NCBI GenBank assembly: GCA_028023455.1
Contig: JAQFVV010012546.1
Span: 2,658,081-2,722,080 of the forward strand
DNA length: 64,000 bases
Direction: 5' to 3'
DNA from: Epiperipatus broadwayi
Taxonomy: Eukaryota > Onychophora > Udeonychophora > Euonychophora > Peripatidae
A program made the position numbers and the translations under genes. The notes below the pieces were generated by a model, which saw only the letters and a list, made by a program, of their open reading frames with translations, did no database searches and was not told the origin of the DNA. The stretch's first letter is position 1; the number at the start of each line of letters is the position of its first letter. This document shows, piece after piece, positions 60,278 to 64,000 of this stretch.

Positions 60278-60375
60278 TTTTTTTTTTCCATATGTCAAAG
60301 CGTTGACCGGGAAGCGAACCCGGGTCTACTGCTTGGAAGGCAGCTATGCTAACCACTAGGCCACCAACGCTTGAC
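60278..60375 (-). mobile_element. tRNA-Gly(UCC)-derived retroposon, copy 7
   Basis: 60300-60370 on the minus strand folds as a complete tRNA-Gly: acceptor GCGTTGG/TCAACGC, A box TGGCCTAGTGG, anticodon loop CTTCCAA (UCC), T stem CCGGG/CCCGG, 71 nt. The T loop is TTCGCTT, lacking the universal A58. It is flanked by the same GTCAA start and TTTGACATATGGAAAAAA end as the SINEs, so I read it as a retroposed copy, probably close to the SINE founder, not a working tRNA gene. Confidence 0.75.
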
Positions 60376-60379
60376 AAAC

Positions 60380-60980
60380 AACATCCTTTTAAACATGCAA
60401 ATATATTACTATTTTAACATTATCAAGAATGCTTTTTAATGCATTAAAAATGTCTAAATATATAATTGTTTCAGCTGTTGATGTTAATTTTTATCTCTTC
60501 TCCTCCCCTTTTATTTTAGAGAAATAAAATAAAAAATTGTCTTAAAGAAACTTTTTTTTTTTACTTTTATATCTATCTGTGAAAGTAAATTGCTTATTTA
60601 TTATTATTGTTTATAATAAAGTGTTAATTTAATTACTGAGATTGAGTATATGTTAGATAATATTAAAAATCAATTATTGAAAGTGCTTCATCAAGCATAT
60701 ATGTGACATATTTATTTTTGTTGTCATAGAAACATAAAATATTGACGTCTGATATAGAAAAAAAAAAGAGTCTAAAATATTGAATATTTACATAATTCTT
60801 GGCAGTTAACTCTAAAAATAAATCTTATATCATCGACCCATTCTTAACATATGATATGTTAGTCTATTACATCATCATTTACTTACCTTTATTTATATAA
60901 TTAAGAGGGTTGTAGTTAGCTATCCTTATAAATGATATTCAACTTCTTTACATATATGTAATCTTATAATTAAATATTAG
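60380..60980. other. AT-rich non-coding DNA
   Basis: No feature recognised. Confidence 0.5.
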
Positions 60981-61031
60981 TCAATACAGTAATCAAAATT
61001 TTTTGAAAAAGACAAAATATAATCATAACTT

Positions 61032-61067
61032 AGGAGTACATTCGACTATCCTTATAGTCTTTGTCAA
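61032..61067 (-). ncRNA. Hammerhead-like core, inverted arm
   Basis: Minus strand: UUGACAA, A, GACUAU-AAGG-AUAGUC, GAAUGUACUCC. Stem II is a perfect 6 bp; both boxes deviate. Confidence 0.45.
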
Positions 61068-61270
61068 CTAGTTCTTTGAAAGGTCAACCTTCCCACAATT
61101 CATTGATAACATTTGCTGACTGCCTAATGATTAAGTCTTGCCTGTATTTATATATTAGCATAGCTTCCTTTATTTTCCTTTTATTGTTAAGCTGATATAT
61201 TATTATTATCTTTGCAATTTTGCAAAGATAATTACAAAATTGCAAAAATTGCAAAGATAATAACAATATA

Positions 61271-61471
61271 CCAGCTTCTGTTTTTAACAACCATAATAAA
61301 TCATGTACATATGGTTTTAATTTTAATTATAATAATGTAAAAATATTGCAAACTGAAAGAAATAACAATAAAATAAAAATAAAAAAAGCTATGCTAATAT
61401 ATAAATACAGACAAGACTTAATCAATAGGCAGTCAACAAATGTTAAGATAACAAAATTATGGAAAGGTTGA
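61271..61471 (+). pseudogene. Penelope-like element, GIY-YIG C-terminal tail
   Basis: A 67-codon frame to TGA 61469-61471 reads PASVFNNHNKSCTYGFNFNY, NNVKILQTE, KIKKAMLIYKYRQDLINRQS, KLWKG. It matches the Penelope-like endonuclease order SAVxxHC...H.FNFxNVKIL...KIKEAMLIxxxxPxLNR, ending in W. It is a different subfamily from 28081-28362. The inverted arm repeats the last 28 codons on the minus strand (KRKIKEAMLIYKYRQDLI, 61170-61084 approximately). The hammerhead-like core follows the stop by 16 nt. Confidence 0.82.
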
Positions 61472-61487
61472 CTTGTCAAAGAACTAG

Positions 61488-61523
61488 TTGACAAAGACTA
61501 TGAGAATAGTCGAAAGCACTCCT
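61488..61523 (+). ncRNA. Hammerhead-like core downstream of the PLE ORF
   Basis: UUGACAA, A, stem II GACUAU-GAGA-AUAGUC, GAAAGCACUCC. Stem II (6 bp, GAGA loop) and GAAA are intact; the first box has U for C3 and A for G8 compared with CUGANGA. Stem I is unclear. Confidence 0.5.
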
Positions 61524-61626
61524 AAGTCATAATTATATTTTCTCTTTTTCAAAAATTTTTGATTATGCATATTGCTTTGAAGAAATACAGATACTGATTT
61601 ATAATAATATTATATACATATATATG

Positions 61627-63889
61627 TACAGGCGGTCCCCAAGTTATGAACTTAATTGGTTCCTGATGTGTGTTTTGAAATTGTTTGAAAATGGTGGTAT
61701 GTAAAAAAAAAAAAAACATCAAAAAGGGTTTTCAAAATACAGTATTTATTTTTAATAGATTCATATTTGGAGTTTTGTTTACAAATTTATTAAGAGTTAA
61801 TTGAATTGTATTCTTTTCATTTTCTTGATAAAGAATTCTGTAGCATTCTGTGTCTTCTTCTACTGTCCTTTGTACATGAGATATATGCTCTCCATTGGGA
61901 TTACATTCTTCCATGATGGTCAAAAATGTATCAACATGCATGAATGCTTCATTATATTCTTGATTGTCAAACTCTTAACAATAAGTTCATTATCAGGTTC
62001 TTCTTCATTTTTTATTTTGTTCATCTCTTGTAGTTTAATCAAGTCTTCATTTGACAGAGGTTCTGAGTGAGATTGCATTAACTCATCAATATGTTTATCA
62101 GTGACATCTAAATTTAATTCATTCACTATATTGACTATTTCAGTTGTGATATCTTCAGGAGTTTCTTCAATGTCTATAGAAGTATTCATCATTTGTGGAT
62201 GTACTTTTCCCAACAACTTTTCATTGTTGACTCTCTTATTCAGCCCATGCATCCCCAATAATATTTATTGAATTCCATATATTATAACTTTTTAAAAAAT
62301 CTCTTAATGTATGTCCATCTTCCTTGTCAATTGTCTTTATTGCTTGAGTCATTAATCTGTCTCGTATAATACTGCTTAAAAGTGGTTATCACAGTTTGAT
62401 CCATAGGTTGTATTTTACTTGTGGTATTGTGAGAAATAAACACAACATTAACTTCTGGATATAAATTTTTCAGGGATTTTGGATGTCTAGGAGAATTGTC
62501 TAAGAACAATAGTGTTTTAAATGGTAAATTATTCTCACTACAATATTGCCTAACAGAAGGCACAAAATGATGTGAGAACCAATCTTGAAAAAGCTGTGCA
62601 GTAGTACAGGTTTTAGTATTTGATTTCCAAATGACTGGAAATATTATTTTATCTTTTCCTTGCCTCTAGGATTTTCTGTCTGATAAATTAGCATTGGCTT
62701 AAATTTAAAATCGCCAGCTAAATTACCTCCAAAAAGCAATGTCAATCTGTTTTAAAAGGTATATACCCAGGTGCAACTGATTCTTCCATTGATAAATATG
62801 TACATGCAGGCATCTTTTTCAAAATAATTTTTTCACATCTACATTGAAGACTAGGCATGGGAAATAAGCTCCATCTTTAATGATATTAGAGAAAGTGGAA
62901 ATAAATTCATTGGCAGCTTTCCTATCTACACTGGTACTTTCCTCAGTACATTTAATATTATATATAGAATATCTTATTTTAAATTTGTGAAACCAGCCAT
63001 TGCATGTTACAAATTTAACAGCCTTAGCTTGAATAATTGATAAACACACTGTGATGCCTTTTTCATGTTGATCTTCAATCCATAAAAGCAATGATTTCTC
63101 CATTTCCCCCTTTACTCTGCCATTTGTTTTTTAAACAATATATAAATAAATATTTCCACAATTTTTAACATATTCCTCAAATTTGTTTTTGTTTTTCACA
63201 ATTTATTGTTGATCAGTTTAAATTACATGAATGTGCGATTGGAGCAAAAGATTCACCCTTTTCAGAATGTCTAATTACTATATCCATTTTTGTCTCGATA
63301 GTTTGGGGTTTATGAGACCCTTGACTTTATTTTGGTTATATTAACACTGCTGTTTTTTTTTTTGTTTCTCATGTTTTTAATTAATAAGAATGAAAAAAAA
63401 TCACCAAAACAGAAATATATACAGTGTATATGTAACGTAATCGCATACAAACTATTTTTAAAAACAAGCACTAAACAAGATGACTGTGCTCAAGATAGTC
63501 TCTGACAATGCTAAAAATAAAATTAGGAGAGATGGGAAGATTTACTGTATTTTATACAAGTTCTTATAGTTCTCTAAAATATACTTTTACTTATTTTCTA
63601 AATTCCAAAGTTAAATTTTTTTTAGAAAAAATTCAATTACGAATGTATGTAAATAGTTTATTTTTTCCCATCAGATACTGTAAATTTGTAGCATTAATTA
63701 CTAAAAAGAATTTTTAATTACTAAAGTACTAAAATACTGTATAACTTTGTATAGCCATTTTTATCTACAGTATGTAGCACTAATTATACATGAAAGTATG
63801 TTCATAGATAAAAATCTAAAGTCCAAAAGAAATTATGTAATAGCAAAATGTTTATAACTCGAATGTTCACAACTAGGGAACTGCCTGTA
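61627..63889 (-). mobile_element. Tigger-type (pogo/Tc1-mariner) DNA transposon, nearly full length
   Basis: The element (61629-63887, 2259 bp) has termini CAGGCGGTCCCCAAGTTATG and, complemented, CAGGCAGTTCCCTAGTTGTG, with TA on each side (61627-61628, 63888-63889), the Tc1/mariner target site. Size, termini and coding content match Tigger elements. The transposase is broken (next entry). Confidence 0.93.
61735..63372 (-). pseudogene. Tigger transposase (CENP-B-like), degraded
   Basis: The minus strand starts near ATG 63372. Blocks in order: psq-type helix-turn-helix (IETKMDIVIRHSEKGESFAP, about 63300); CENP-B/Tc5 HTH domain (MEKSLLLWIEDQHEKGI ... GWFHKFKIRYSIYN ... FVCLVFNVD-type end, 63103-62819); DDE domain with FKTLLFLDNSPRHPKSL and NTTSKIQPMDQ (62563-62327), which includes the second acidic residue of the triad; and an acidic C-terminal tail (DELMQSHSEPLSNEDLIKLQ, 62258-61920). 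Frameshifts separate the blocks and stops occur in the first. In an intact element it would bind the TIRs and carry out cut-and-paste transposition in the nucleus. Confidence 0.93.
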
Positions 63890-64000
63890 TATACTACATC
63901 ACAGATACAAATAACCCAATTTACAGACTTTTAGTGTACTCATTATTAGATATGATCTTATTAGATCATCACCTTGCATCCAAATTCCAGATAATTTTTC

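Larger units (their letters stand above)
60985..61591 (+). mobile_element. Penelope-like fold-back element
   Basis: An inverted 3' region (about 61003-61195, minus) and a sense part with ORF tail and 3' region (61271-61575) meet around an A/T-rich centre with TTGCAAAGATAAT motifs. The arms share TATTTATATATTAGCATAGC, GTTGACAAAGACTAT and TATTTTCTCTTTTTCAAAA-type ends. A possible 7-bp TSD AATACAG is weak. Same plan as 27883-28572. Confidence 0.75.

Noticed and set aside
60300-60370. Functional tRNA-Gly(UCC) gene
   Set aside because: The fold and anticodon are good, but the T loop lacks A58, and it has the 5' GTCAA and 3' GACATATGG-A-tail found only in the local SINEs.
61801-62070. Plus-strand 89-codon ORF
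   Set aside because: Antisense of the Tigger transposase tail.

Overview
The window is very AT-rich (about a quarter G+C by eye) and looks like an intergenic or intronic stretch of an invertebrate metazoan nuclear genome. The reasons are tRNA-derived SINEs with A-tails and target-site duplications (TSDs), several clades of non-LTR retrotransposon, Tigger/pogo-type DNA transposons, Penelope-like element (PLE) fragments, long microsatellites, and no bacterial-style gene organisation. I cannot name the phylum with confidence. I see no intact host protein gene and no convincing functional RNA gene in 64 kb; nearly everything recognisable is mobile DNA or its debris.

Layout. 1-620 and 11838-12560: 3' ends of one RTE-like LINE, in opposite orientations. 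5164-6157 and 39048-39492: 3' ends of a second LINE. 12940-13430: tail of a third LINE. 25450-26250 and 41100-42000: reverse-transcriptase pieces of a fourth LINE. Seven tRNA-derived SINE copies lie at 7275, 15461, 25001, 44310, 52609, 59994 and 60278; the last still looks like tRNA-Gly(UCC). DNA transposons: a nearly full-length dead Tigger element (61629-63887, TA target site), a related 1.18-kb non-autonomous element (50870-52053) and two smaller TIR elements (15923-16100, 35590-36330). A dispersed repeat of unknown class (called family E here) recurs at 4255, 6900, 14660, 33725 and 40190.

The main result concerns about eighteen fold-back (large inverted repeat) elements between 22.8 kb and 61.6 kb. 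Three of them (27883-28572, 29162-29678, about 60992-61584) carry the 3' end of a PLE ORF, the C-terminal part of a GIY-YIG endonuclease domain, followed directly by a hammerhead-like RNA fold and then an inverted copy. The others keep mainly the non-coding part. Ten are bounded by direct repeats of 9-21 bp, of different length and sequence each time, which fits target-primed retrotransposition rather than a cut-and-paste TIR transposon. Many carry a hammerhead core, usually once per arm. The best is at 46961-47000, a complete type-I hammerhead with every conserved core base and an almost self-complementary stem III, repeated 378 bp downstream in direct orientation and once more inverted: a retrozyme-like arrangement. 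A second, non-canonical fold with apparent covariation is shared by three element families (28.0-28.5, 29.3-29.6 and 43.2-43.4 kb).

Other notable structure: a 0.9-kb palindrome that has copied the first 21 bp of a neighbouring SINE into its far arm (44398-45326), a 167-nt poly(C) tract between two identical 35-bp repeats (37159-37411), and an (ATT)n/(AAT)n palindromic microsatellite (42919-43091). Many fold-back arms have diverged from each other, so most copies are old.
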